Shown one piece after another: positions 25,130-40,100 of a DNA stretch of 64,000 nucleotides. The translations under genes and the position numbers were made by a program. The stretch covers positions 112,441,324-112,505,323 of the forward strand of contig OZ035960.1 of the NCBI GenBank assembly GCA_964034945.1, in the 5' to 3' direction. Position 1 is the first letter of the stretch. Each line of letters begins with the position of its first letter. The DNA comes from Chrysopilus asiliformis. Its lineage: Eukaryota; Arthropoda; Insecta; Diptera; Rhagionidae. The notes beneath the pieces were generated by a model that was not told where the DNA came from, did no database searches, and saw only the letters and a program-made list of their open reading frames with translations.

Positions 25130-28100
25130 ATGAAGGGAATATTTATTGGATTATTGTTATCTATTTATGTCGCAAGTAAGTAAACTTGATATGAAATTAT
25201 TCTATTAATGATTTCCAAAAATGCGATTAGAAATTTTATGTGGAAGAGGTCCGGTTTGGTCTGGGCCTTTTACCTGGGATTTGCTGGTGATTGTCACATT
25301 GTCACACTACACCGCACACAAAATTGCAGGCATTACAATCGGTTTTTGTATCAATTATAGAAACCAACATTGCAATAATTCAATAGAAGTAACTTATTGG
25401 CTTTCGCATTATTATTTTTATTACATTACAGTGCGTGGTATGAAAGTGGATCAAACTTCAAGACCATTTGATCACTTGCCATTGCAGATTTTCTTAAGTA
25501 GATTAAATTTACATTTGGGTATTTCCTTTACAAACCGTTGAAATTCAACACCATTTGCCGTTCGTTTAATTCAATTAACAATAAAATTTATATAGTTATT
25601 TATAATGTGAGTAGATTACTAAAAGTAATTTTCAATTAGTTGCGGTTTGAAACTTTAAGTTGCAAAAAAAATTCATTTGGTTGTGGTTTAAATGTAGCGG
25701 AACTGCTTCCAACATTTTACACGATGCATTGTTTATTTATTACATTTTTTGAAGAAATATTAAATCATCTTTGATATTCATTAGTTTGTGGCAAGAAATT
25801 TTACGGCTTTTGACAACTGGACATAAACGAAAGACTTAAGAGATGAACTTGATTTTAGTATTTCTAGATTTTTTATCATCAAATGAAGATTTACCAAGTT
25901 GTTTTAATTCCAAGTAGCAGACAAAAAATGTTGGAAAATGGAACTTGTTATGAAATTATGAAGATTTTGTGGATTATGCATTTAAGAAAAAAAGCTAGAA
26001 AATACCGGGGCAAACAAATTGTGTCTCCGCTGCGGCATAATTTAACTCCTTTAGGTTAATTATATAGAAATTATATTAAGCATATAATTATATTTTAAAC
26101 ACGATTTTGTCATTAAACGACTGTAGTTATCACAAAATATTGCTAAATATTTTTGGTCCATAAATCAATTAGCTCTTCCATCATGCGTACAATGAATTAT
26201 CAACCGATGTAATTGGCAAATACCTGATATGGTCACGAGACAGCTGTCCCAAATATTCAACTACCTTTTGTCTGAATAATCTTGTCCGCCAGACCAAACA
26301 GAAATTACTAAAAGGTCAAGTAGTTAAAATTGTTGAGAAATTTTAGGTGCAGTAATTGTACACTTACACCACACGAAATCGCCGAAAGCGATGATCATGC
26401 ATTTTTCGGAGAAAGTTTTCAATAAATTTGTTTAAAAAACTTGTTTGACTAGAGATCGTCCCTTTTTTGCGAAAAAATGCAGTCTCGCAGAAGCAATTGT
26501 CGGTCGTATGAAAGTCACGTCTTTTGAAACAATTCTTTTTATTCAAAAAAAAAAATCTGGTTTTACTCTTTTAATTCCAAGACGAAACTTCTGATAAATT
26601 TAAAAAAAATAGGTCGAGCTGAGCAAGAGATCATATAAGTGCAACGATTATTTTTTATTTACTGCAATTCGACTGTCAACTGGCTATTCATATGGCCTGC
26701 ATTTCATTGAAGTTTTGTCGATTATTTTCAAAGATTTTTGTTTTTGGTTTTTACTGAATCATAATCTTTGTAATGTGAAATATCTTTGATCTGGTATTTT
26801 TCAATGGTAAATTAAATATTTTTTAATCCAATGCAATCTATTAGGCAATTCTGTACTCACTCAAGAAAAATTAAATATCATTCGCACAAGGCAGGTATTT
26901 AATTTAATATTAGTTTAGACAAATTGAATTAATGGCGTAAGTGGTAAACAAAACATTGAACTTACTAACCTTCGTGTTACACGTTTTCTAGGTCATTTAT
27001 TTAGAGCATCAATAGTTATAGCAACCATAGAAATTAATGCAAATCGACAAAACGTTTTTATTTCAATTTGAAAAAAGTTAAAAAAAATTGTGAAAAAATC
27101 CTGTGAACAGACCATTTTTATAAAAACACTGCAACAGCTCTTCGAAGAGGTTAAGAATTTAAATTTTCTCCATTATTATGGCGGGAAACACCGAATTTGC
27201 AAATAGTGGTGCCAGAGTAGATTTTCCACAGCGCAATCCAAATTTGAAAATCTTTCACTCCTAACCTATTGGCAATAGAAAATAATCGCACCTTTGTTCA
27301 AAAACATCAATTCTTGTTACAATATTTGGAAATATAGTCATTTCGAAAGTCAGACAATTCGTCGCCTGATCATTCAATCACAAAATACCAAACCATCATT
27401 AAAATCCAATGAAGTGAAAGAAAAAACTTGTTTCTATTTAAACAAAAAAATTTCTGAATTGCAATTAATATTTCAAATGATTTGTGAATGCACTTGCATT
27501 TCGAAATTTTAGTAAATTATCATCTAATTGTGGTTTCTAGCGAAAATTTGTAAATGCGTGATCCAAATGAAAATATAATGACGATTGAGATTATGCCAAT
27601 GAAATCATCATCACTACTGTTAAAAGAGGTTAAAGATGTAATAAAATCACAGAAAAATCACATGTTGGTGCTCCAAAAATCGATTAATTAGTAAGTGGTC
27701 ACTATAGGTTGGTGTATCTAATGACCTAAAGATACAAATCTTAGAGGAGAATCCAACCGTTGACCGCAATCAAGTCTTGTTTGCGAGCAAGGCTGGTGGC
27801 CTTTGGGTTTTTTTCTCTCATAGAAAAACGGTTTTTTAATACAACTCAGTTTAGCTGTGAGCGCTTAAAAATTAAAATATTGGATATTGCGAATTTAGTT
27901 TGAGCTTTGTTTTGGTACTTTTTAGCCAGCAGATATAGGCTTCAAATTTATATTCATATATTAGACCTGCCTGACACGGTCAATATTTTTGTTCAATATA
28001 TTGAAGAAATTCTGTGTCTCCTAAAAATTAAAACCTTTGTAAAATTTCTCTCAACGGCTGAGGATTTAAATGTTAAAACTTGAAAAATCTTTTTCTAAAG

Positions 28101-31100
28101 TTGATCATAGAAAGGCCTCCACAGCGAGGTTTTGTACATCCCAACAGAACCTTTTAATTTACCACAGATTTCTTACCTTTTTTTATTTGCCACACATTTT
28201 TGGCAATTATTTTACATTTAGGAGGTTTTTCCCGGGGAAAATCCAATTTAATTTCTACTTTGTAATCTTTAGAAATCAAAATATCGAAATGAAGCTCTCT
28301 TATTTTTTATTTGGCTCAGATATGGATTGTTGCTATAAAAGTGGATAAAACTATATCACAGATTTAGAGTTTCGATTGTGGAAGAGCTTTTATAAACATT
28401 CAAATATTTATTCAACCGTTTAAAAAAGAACAAAAAAATGTCCCAATTGTTTTATTTTAAACAGAAATTTAAAATATTTCAATTTCCACCGGTTGCCAAA
28501 TTAACAACTGTTGAAAATATAAAAACGACTAATTTATTTGAATTTCGGCGTTTTAAATTAACTCCATGATATTTAAAGCTACTGCAGACAATCTTTTATT
28601 TTATTTTTTTTTTTAATTTCAAAAGCCTTAACGAGTTTTATGCATACCGCTTTTAATATGCATTCAACGTTTTCAAATCACTTGGTTTGCAAAAATCTGC
28701 AAAAATCAAACGCATCCATCCATTAGTAGTTAAAAACGTGCGATTGTATTTTTATTTTAGAAACGGTTATCGCTTCGTTTTTTAAAAGTGGGTCAAACCA
28801 TAGCGGCGACGACGCGCGTGGGTCTTTCCGAACGTGAACACCATTTTTGTTATTCTAGTGTTTCACGTTCGTGTTTAGTTGATGAATTTATCAGCCATTA
28901 GACTGGATTCCTATCTTATAAAGTGAATAAAATCAAAGTAAAAATCACTTTCGATGATTTCAATGGCAATGAAAGTTACAATCAAGGCTAACGGATTGCG
29001 TTTAACGGGCATATGAAACGCATATGACGGGCATATGATCCACAGAAGTTGAAATTGAATTGCAATGAAGTTTGTTGCAATTCGTGTTACCTTTCCTGTT
29101 CAAAATATATGAGCAAAGTTGCACTTGGATTTAAAAATTCCTTGTGCCTCGAGAAGAAAAATAAGAAAACATTAAAAAATAATTGAAAACCGAGATTAAC
29201 AACAGCTGCAATTTAATGCTCGCGAATGTGTAATGGGGTGGTGCAATCCCATATTAAGTAGACCGTTAATTTGAAAACGGAAAAATTCAACTTAAACTAT
29301 ACACTGTAAAGAAACTGTTGTAGTTTTGATATGAATCGCTTGTTATGGGTAAATGACAACTGGATTTGGCGTTTAAATGAAATTCCAGTAAATTTACGTA
29401 TGGTGAGACAAGCTGAGGTGTTCATAGATCTTGAGTCCGTTTTCATTTTCTTCATTACAAATCGCGCGGAAGGTCACTGAATTTTATTTTAGTTGAGTCA
29501 CACGACTGTTGTGTTTATGAAAGTAAATATTGGTTGTGAATACGGAATTTAAATTTTAAACGACTTTGCATACCTAAAAGTTCAGTCATTCTCATATAAA
29601 TATACAAAATGTATCTTCTGTATGTGACACAAAAAAAATTTCCAACAACTACTTTCACATGACGTTAAGGTTTATTCGTTACGTTGCGGTTTCCTGTGCA
29701 GATGCAAAAATCTACACCATTTTTTACCGGATGCCTGCAGTTTGGTAGTTAACCAAAATTACTAGATTAGGGGTGCTCAGCATATACGTGACTCGATAAA
29801 AGCTCTGTTAAAACTTGAACCAAAAAATATTTTAATGAATCTCTAAGTAAATAAAAACATATCTTTCCTAGAGTCTCATCCAAATAGAAGATCCTCTTTT
29901 ATATATCACACTAGCTTGCATACCCGTCGTTGGCGGGTTAAGTTTTTTAAAATTTTTTTTTATGGTTTATGTTGGAGCTAAACTTCAGGCCAATCGGCTC
30001 GGTAGTTTCCCCGCGAAAGAGTAACATAGCGCAAAAACTAAGTTTCGAAATCACTTTACCCCCTCCCCTTACTCCCCCACCCCTCCAGGTACTTTTCCGT
30101 ATATCTATGTTGGAACCAGAACTACCACAGACACTCATGCCAAATTTCAAGTCAATCGGTTCAGCCGTTTTTACGTGAAAGAGGAACAGACAGACAGACA
30201 GACACCAACTCATTTTTATATATTAGTATGAGTATGATGAGTATGATTACCTATTTCCTTGCACTCAAATTTTAATTTACTAAATCTCCAATAAAACAAA
30301 CTTTTTTTTTGTTTTTATATAAGAATGCTCACCGTATTTTACTTTCCTCTTCTTTAGAGGGAAAATATTGTATTTAGGTCGGAAACCGACTCAAGAACGG
30401 GGACAGACAGAAACTTTCTGGAACCATATTTAAAGGAAAATAAATTTTCCACATTTTTTTTGAATTTAAATCCATATTTTTAGTTTTACTAAATTCCAGT
30501 AACGTCAATTTCTTAATCTTTTGTTCGAAGGCAACGCAAATCATATTGCCTTGCATAACTTAATTGCGTGAAAACTTTAATTAATTACGCCAGCGATGAA
30601 TCTAATAAATCGCAACAGACTCAATTTCGTGAAACTAAAAGTGTTGAATAATAATAAAAAGAGAATCTCAATTCGTAATTAGAATGTTTTAATACAAGTA
30701 CCTATCGTCTTCCATTTGTTCAGTACGGCTTTTATGCTTACTTTGTTGAATTAAAATTACTCAAATTACTGTGCAGAAATAAAGACGATTTAATAGCCTT
30801 ATACGTCGAAATATGCGAAATGATTGCATATAAGACATATTCAACAGTCAAACGATTCAGCGGGGTTAAAACGATAAAAAGCTCAAAAGGGTTAAAAAGT
30901 TAAAGAGCATCTAAACGACCATTTAAAACTACACGGAAGTAAATTTTGTCTTTCGCTATGTTAAAGAGACGTAATAAAAATTAAAAGACCTCTTGGCATA
31001 CGTGTCTTATTACTGAACCTGGATAATTATCATTAGGTACTCGTGAATTGCAAAAATTTAGACGACCAATCGACAAATATGACTGCATAATCTCATCACA

Positions 31101-34100
31101 CATCACCAAATTTTTTTTCATCGATGAATCATTATGTGCTTTCACTTGGAATTTCACTGCCTATATTTTATAACAATTTTTTTTCTCTTGACTGGCCTGT
31201 CTGTCTGCCTTAAAATGCAAAGAACAATTAATTCGTGCTATTGCAATTTTAGTTTATAAACTAACTACCTACGCGCTCGTCAAGTCACGCAAAAGTGGTT
31301 AAACAATCCACCATTTCTTTTGGTACTTTCTACGTGTGTACGCAAAAAGGTAAATCACTTCATCAGTTTAAACTGCGGCTAGAAATTTACTTTAGCGGCT
31401 AGAAATTTATACAAATTTACTGGTAATTGATTTTGACGATCGTGTATACAACATTGTGAATTATTTCAATTTTTAAAATTTCATATTTCATAAGTTTTTA
31501 TTAACACATTGACTACCATGGCTGTCATTTTTGATAACCAGGTCTACATTCGTCTTGCGTTTGTAAAATGGAGCCAGACCGGGGAATTTGTCTTTCATAT
31601 GTTGAAAACACCAAAAATCACAAAAAAAATGTATTGGCACTTCTTTATAGATTTGCAAAATTGGTTGGGCAGTCAAAGTCTCTAGTCCAGTGGTTCTTAA
31701 CCGGTGTTCGATCGAACCCCAGGGGTTCGGTGAGTCAGTCTCCAGGGTTCGGCGGAGGTCAAAATACACACCCGACTCTCACCAGCGATTGTAGTAAATC
31801 TACTACTATTTTCGCATTCAAAGAGTGTGTTTACATTAGGACTCATTTTGAGGCTGCACGTCTTTCGCTCCGGCCAAGTGATGGTGAGGGACAAATTCTC
31901 TTCATAGAGGCTAGCCTCCGATTCGTACAAATACTTTCATACAGCTTTTGCTAAGAACAAGCATATCCACATATAGGATACGAACACCAATCTCTGTTGC
32001 GCTTTTCCACTCCAGAAAAATAGGTCTTCCTACATAATTCGGCGAAACATTTTATATATTAAGAAGAATAGGTCTTCCTACAAAAAAACTTTGCCTCCTC
32101 ATTTCAAATATACACGAGCCGCCACTGGCGCCCAGTAGTCGAATTGTAACTGTCGTGGTACGTTGTGTGATCTTTACAACATATCTTTGCAAGCAATCCT
32201 TTTCGAGGATGCTGGACATAAAAACGAAGAAAAGGAACAGACTTTGTTGCGAAAATGACATGAGAGTGGCACTTGCCAAGGTAAAGCCGCGCATTTCTGA
32301 ACTGGTCTCTGAAAGGCAACAGCAGACGACACACTGATTTGCAGTAAATATTCATTATTATGTTTTTGTTTTTATGTGAAAATCATGTTATAATGGTTTT
32401 GTTTCTTGTTCCGAATGGTTTTGTTCATTTTGTACACAAATATATACCTATGTTTTGAATTTGAAAAAATCATATATTATTTTTCCAATTAAGAAGGGTT
32501 CGGTGAACGCCCATATGAAACTGGTGGGTTCGGTACCTACAAAAAGGTTAAGAACCACTGCTTTAGTCTGTACTCCGAAGCCTGTTATCCAGAAAGTGAG
32601 CAGTCGAACATATAAAAATGGCTGCCAAACTGAAAAACAAACGCAAAAATTTTGAAAATTTTATTAATTTGTACAAATATGTTAACATAATTAAAAAACT
32701 TATGAATGAATTATAAAAAATATTGGGAAGTCGTGGTTGTTTTAATAAATTAATTACAGACAGCTCTAATCTGCATAAAAAACTGTTCTATCTGACCCAA
32801 TATGTATATGTAAATTGTTCTCTTCTGAGACTATCCTCTTCAGCATTCCAGTTTGTTATCGTCCAATTGGCCACACTTCAGATAGCCTTTTTATGAGAAC
32901 AGACTGATTGGGGTCCCGAAAATCTCAAGGTCATTGGCTGGCTGTCATTTCAACTTTCCAAGCCTGGTTTTTTAAAAAACGGTCATATCCTCTGGTGTTG
33001 ATGGGTAGTAATACCTTACAAATGTTGCAATCTCATCTAGGATTGCTAGAACTTGCAAAAAGTGAAAGTACTGTAGAGAAAAATCAACTTTAATGCAATT
33101 TATGCCATTTTCTTGACATGCAAATATAAATTTTTATTTCAATAACCATACAATCACATCAGCATTAAATAAGGAACTACAAAATGAAAGTTACTTCTTT
33201 GAACCGCGCCAATTCGAAGTTTTACAGGAAAAGCACTTGCAATAAGTTAACTTTTGTGCTACCCGCTAGCGTAAACAGAATTCAAGCTGCAAAATTGTGA
33301 ACATATTTGTTTTTACTTTTTTTTGTGTAAGATAATTTCGAAATCATTATAAGCAAGTTTTATATCGTGCAAACGTCAACCCAAATAATTGCCGTCCATG
33401 TATGAAAACAGTGCTAATAATATATGTTGATTAATTAATAAGTCACTGTAAATTGAAATCAAGTCATAAATCGAATTTTTTTCATCGTATAATTTAGCCG
33501 TTGACCTCAATTAGAGAGTATTCTTTTACAGCAAAAACACAAAAGAAAATTGAATTTTTTCACTCTCACAAAAGCCAACAGCGTTTGAAATTAAATTACT
33601 AGATGTAGATTTTTTTAAAGAGCGTAAATTTTTGACACTGAACTGATTTTCATAAAACTTTGAGGCGTATTAGAGTACCTATACATCTTCTAATTAACCA
33701 CAAGACCCAAAATTTATGTGTTCTAGTTCTGGGAAAAAATTAATTCGTTATGAAAAATTTATTAAATCTAATCGTAGGTATAATACAAAGCGGACCGCTA
33801 ACTTAAATTGAATCACGTTGGTTGATGGTGTGGAAATATAGCAGAGTTTATGCTGTGTGATGATAACCGACTCAATGTCGCACCTAAGATGTCGGTTTTA
33901 TGATCAACTTTTAATACTTTTTTGCTGTGTTTTAAACAAGGTCATCTTGAAGAAAAGTGACCATATATCGATAAAAATGTGAATGAGCCAGAAATTTTAA
34001 AAATATTTTTGAATTTCGCGGCATTCATTTACCTACGCGATCGGTTTTTTTTAAATTTCCACACATGCAGATGAACAGGTGTGTGAGAGTTGCACCAGGC

Positions 34101-37100
34101 AAGAATTGAATCAAAACCAACGTCTTGTAGTGCCACAGACTGAAAGATCCAAAGAGGTTCATTAAAAGCGGGTTTCCATTTCAAGGGCAGTTAGTCATTT
34201 TAGTTATTCGGCTGGCCGTTTGGCGGCTCCAAGAAAATGTTGCACAATTTTTCTTTTGTTGATTATTGTTTTGATCCCGTCAAAAATTTCTTTCAAATCT
34301 AAAAAAAATTGAAAGATTACTTGACTTTGGCTGATATATTTTGATTAACGAACATGACACTACGGAATCATTCCTTTGAGTGACTTGTGGAAAAGAGATT
34401 ACAATCATATTTCCTTGTAACTTACAGCTCTGTACAGAAACGGTATTTATTGTAATAAAAATAAATCCTTTGTTTTAAAATTAAGATTTACTCATTAATG
34501 CGTCACAAATCGGTTTTACTAAAAAACTCATGTTTTGGGTACCACAAAAAAAATTGGATAGTCGTATAAATTGAAAAATTGTTAACACAAACAGACAAAT
34601 CTCAAAGATCCGCGAGATTCATCCAATGATCTGCCAATGGTCATCCAATGATCTGGCAATGGTTCTATTTGTACAACATTGTTTTATTTTTAATTTTTTT
34701 TATTTAATTAAAAATTAAATTTTATTTAAGTTTTTATTTTTCCTGCCGCAACATCCGGAACTTTGGCGGCTCCCTGGGCATCGGGAACTTTGGCGGCTCC
34801 CTGGGAAGCCGGAACTTTCGCGGCTCCCTGGGCAGCCGGGGGAGCTCCTCTGCCGACTAAATAAAAAAAAATTATAAAACATAAGAACTTAATAAAAAAG
34901 TAAAATAAAATTTACTTGTCGCAATTCTTAATTCTTCCCGAAGCATTACGATTTTCAGGTCTTTCGCATCCATTTCTTGGTTTGCCAATTGAAGTTTTTT
35001 TTAGTAAACTGGCGTTATTTTTGCTTGAATTAACTAATTTTCTCTTCAACTGCTGGGCTTCAAGCTCAAACTCCGCTATCTGGAAAAGTTAAGGTATAGA
35101 TGGACGCATTTTGATGTATGGAACGGTTATAGGCCCTATTCCAGGATCCGATACGAATGATTCGAATCGTAAACTCAATGTTGTTGTTGGTACAAAACAC
35201 TAACAACAACATTGAGTTTACGATCCGAATCATTCGTATCGGATCCTGGAATAGGGCCTTATGTAAAATCAAATTCTAAACACATTTTACCTTTATAATT
35301 TTTTTAATATGGCACCGTTTTCGAGAAAATTGCAACAACCTGTTTCGTTTGTATGGGGGAATGGGGAACAAATGGTTCGATTTTGCAAGTTTTTATTTTT
35401 CCTTTCCTGCGTTTTTGTGTCAAGTTTTACAAAATGTCAACCAGTGCAAAGTTATTTTAATTTGAATGAAAAATTTAAAAAATTTTGTTTATGGGTCATT
35501 TTATCAAGTCAATGTAGTCAAAAGATTAAGATGTGCAAATAACTTTAAGAAACTTTGAGTACCTCCTAAATTAGTACAACACATCATTTAACTATTTTAT
35601 TGCCAGTAAAATTGTCTATTATGCAATTATTCGCTCTTAAAGTGAAGAATTTTTTCGTTTAATTAGTTTTGTTTCAATAAAAAATTGCGGTTCTGCACAT
35701 ATTTCTTTTTTTTTATGTACCGTTATTTTTATTATACTTTTATTTAATTTTTTTTGATCGTTAATTGAAACAAATGAAGAAAACATTTCAAAAATTAAAG
35801 AAATTATATTTTTTGGGAAGTGACCCGGCCATTTTAGAATCCAAGGAAAACTTTTCAAAAGTTATAAATTTCGACAAAAGTCTTGACTTTTCCAAATTTA
35901 CGACCGGAAAGCAATGAACTATTTACGATTGAAGAATACACTTTCCATTAGTTAGCTATAGATTAAGGCCTCATTTACATTATTATTATTGTTATCATCG
36001 CTTTGGCTGTTAATGAATTGAAAGCTTTATAAATGTCGGAATCTTTTATGTTTTAATAGGATGTCAATTTTTAAGTGAAATTTCAGTTCTAATATTAAAT
36101 AACTGTTACCGTATTTATTTTTTTGTGGCGCGGTTCCCAGTTAGTTGTAGTGGTAATTGAGTTTAACAGCCCTGTTCTACACTTAGCACAATGTATAAGT
36201 ACGCCTATGACTACAGCAGCGATGTCCCCCTACTACAAATCTACTACTATTTTCGCCTTCAAAAGCCGTAGTGCGTAGTAAATCAAATCTACTACTATTT
36301 TTTGTAAAATACATGAATCAACCAAAAAATTGTATTATACATGTTAAGTATAAAAAGCTTCTAACGAAATTAAATATGAGGCAGCCATTTGGTATTATAT
36401 AGAATTTGGTATTATGAATGATAAAGCTATTTAGCTTTAGTTATACAAATTGGTATATCGGCATAGGTACACGGAAAAAAATCCGCATAGTAATCGTTCC
36501 TATAAAATGGTGGAAAGCGATTATAGGAGTCATTGCACCATTTTGTAGCAAAGGCTTCCATAAATATTGGAACTAGTCCTAGTTTTGGTGGAATCATTAC
36601 TATGTAAATAGGGCTGAGAGAAGAATGCCCACATTCCAACAAAAGTAGCACTCGTTCCTAGTTTGCATTGTAGACGTTGTTAATCTGAGGTGGAAACATT
36701 ACTATATTATGTATGGAATCATTCCCAGTGTTTGTAGAAATGACTCCAATATTATGTAGGGCTCAGTCCTACAAAAAAAATGGAATGAATCCTAAGTTTT
36801 GGTGGACTCATTCCTATGCAAATAGGATTCAGCGAATATGATAATTCAAGTCGAATTTTTTCTTCGATTATAATTCACACGTGGTTTGCGAACTCGGAGT
36901 ATATATAGCTTGGACCTGCCTAGTGCCACACTCCAACACTTGTGTCGGAAATTTTTTTTACTCGAGCTATTTGATATCTCGAATATTTTCAAGTCCCGGA
37001 CTTCCCTATCTCGAATATTCGATAACTCGAATTTTTGTTTGTCCCCTTTAGATTGGACAGGATCCAATAAAAAAAAGTCTCCAGTCCTATACAGATAGGA

Positions 37101-40100
37101 CTTGGTGCTATAATTATAGGAACGTGTCTTATTTCAAATTAGAATGTCGCCAATATATATAGGAGAGAATCCAATAATCAATGGAGACATTACAAATTTT
37201 ATAGGATTGAGTCCTTTACAAAAGGGAATGTCGCCATATTTTTGTCGTAACCAGTCTAACATATATAGTAATCTCTCCCATGTAACACGTTGGAGTCTTT
37301 GCCATAGTTTTGGGAATGGTTACACAAAAAAAAGAATACGGCCACTTTTTTGTTGGAATGTGTCCTAAAAAATGTGGGAGCTATTACACCTTTTTTATAG
37401 GAATGATTCCCATATTTGGCCACTATGCCGTTTTTTCCCATCTATGGTGGACTGGAGCATGCGATTTTGGTGGAATGGTTCCTATATGTTTTTTCCGTGT
37501 AGAAAAGGTTTTTTTTGAAAATCTGCTACTATTAGTATCAATCTACTACTATTTTTGGTCCAATCTAGTTCCCTCCTAAGGCAAATTGGGGCCATCCCTG
37601 GACTACAGACCCTACATTTAAGACCCGCATGCCTGCCTGGGAATGTTAGTCTATAAAGAAGAGAAATTATTATAAATGGCTTTAGGGAAAATCTCAAAAA
37701 TCATGCATAATTCTTAAATAACATCACTTAGGGTATGTAACGATCGCCTATTGCCGATGAAGATGTTACAATTAATTGTCTTTCATTTCGATCATAACAA
37801 AACCATGACGAAATTAAATCGCTCAGTTGAATTATTTTAAATTACAGTCATTGGACCGATGAACCTTTTACGACATTCAGAAAAAAAACAGTGGTTTCGA
37901 TTAACTACTGCTACTGCACGAACACCGCCCTCCGCGAAATCTATAATAATTTCAATTTGTATAAGAAAACCTTCGATTAATCGATTGACCAAATCCGAAC
38001 CCGCTATTATTATCCAATTTTAAATCTCACCTACCAGCCATCAGCCATGCTCGTGAAAACTGTGTGAAGTTGGAAAATCGGAGTTCAATTTTTTTCAGAT
38101 ATCTTTTCTTTTCAGATATCTTTTCTTTTGATCTTAATTCAAGCAGCGAATAAATCGATTTTCATATTGTTTCACAATAACAAACGATTTTTTCACGCAT
38201 TGCAGCGATTTTCTCAAATTTTTTTGCTAGTTTTTTTATTTACAAATTGTAATTTGGCATTAATGATAGGTTAATCGAAAACAATTACGATAATTGTGAA
38301 TAAACAAAATAACTGGAATTCGCTAAATCTTGCGATATAACTTTTTTTATTTCTTTGACTGTTTTGGATGATTAACCATTAAAATAATTGTAACCTTAAT
38401 CAGAGGTTATATAAATAAAACCTTATTGGGGTTTTTATTGGATTTCATGGCAATTTGTACAAAAATGATTTTTTTTAAATCAGCCTTAAAGATGTGCGTT
38501 ACACTTCTAGATAGTTAGTTGCACAGGGATGTGAAATTATGTCACAAGAGTCAATAAAGCCGCAAGTTTCCGAGACGACACTTGACATTATTATATGCGG
38601 TCAAGATTTGCCTAAAATTTGGTATCTATGTAAGCAGAATTTGTAGTTCAAAAAAAATCAAAAATTTCATCATATTTTTTTATTAAAATGCATTTTCTTA
38701 CTCCTGGACCAAATTCCCCAGAAGTGAGTTTAAAATGTGAGTTTAAAATGCATATGAAGTGAGTTTAAAATGCATATGAAAATTCGTATGCAAATTATTT
38801 GGAAATCTCGTGAGGATTTCAAAACTCACGTAACCGCAATCAGGAACTCTGCTGTTGATGGGTTGCAACAAAACCTTACAATTGATACAATTCATTGATG
38901 GTTTGTAATCAACGTAGAACATTAGATTCGTGTAGTAGGAAAGAAAAATTACTATGGAAACTCAACTAAAGGATCGTTTACATCTGACACTTTATTCCCC
39001 GAACTTTATTCTGCGACATTAAATTCATGTTGCACAACCGTTTAAACAATGACACAAAATTTTGAAATTTATTCTGGAAAGACCCCGAAACTCGAAAAGC
39101 GTGAATGGAATGGGTTTTTGTTGGGGCTGGACCCCCGACGAACATCTATGCCAAATTTCATGCCAATCGGTTCAGTAGTTTCCCCGCGAAAGAGTAACAT
39201 AGAGGGAAAACTAAGTTTCAAGATGACTTTACCCCTTCCCCTTACTCCCCCCACCCCTCGCGCAACTTTTTCGTATGCCTATGTTGGAACCAGAACTACC
39301 ACAGACACTAATGCCAAATTTCAAGTTAATCGGTTTAGCCGTTTTTGCGTGAAAGAGGAACAGACAGACAGACAGACACCACCTCATTTTTATTATATTA
39401 GTATGATTATGCCGGAATAAATGCTAAAATAAGGGTGACATATTTTATGGACAGCCCACTATAACAGAAAACGGTACAAAAGTATTGTCGCAAGAAAAGA
39501 GTCTTCAAATCCCAAAGAATATGTCTTCAAACTTTCGCCCAGAGCACCTTCAGGACCAAATTTTGATACACCACAATCAACCCTAAACCCTTGCTACCGT
39601 GTTGATCAAAAGGCTTAAATTGAATTCCCAACGCTTTCATCAAACATTGGATCTCAAACGTTTATTAGGGTAAAATACTCAGTTCGGTTTTAACGGCAGT
39701 TCGGTAATTATTATCCTCATAAAAGGCTCTTTTTTTATTTTAGTAGTTTTTTTGCTCAGTTTAGCATGAATTTTTCAAAAACAATCGAATTTCATTAAGA
39801 AAATTCGACCAAAAACCTAAAACAAATGGCATAATTATAAACATAACAAAAGAATACAACTTTTAATAACGAAAAATAAAAAAAAAATAAAAAGCCTTCC
39901 GTTTTTCCCAGATGTTTACAACAATTTCCTCAATGCCACCTTAAACTCGAGGTTTTCTCAATTCAAGTTTAAAGGGTCAAGAATTTTTGCAGAGGAAATG
40001 GTACCATAACTACCTTCTCACCACGCCCTAAACGAAATAAGGTTTTCTTAAATAATTTTTAATTTCCTTCTGTCCTTATTCACTATCAATCCATGAGAAA

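Noticed and set aside
25221..25541. 106-codon frame just after the PGRP signal-peptide exon
   Set aside because: It lies in the intron, lacks a credible start and contains no PGRP or other motif.
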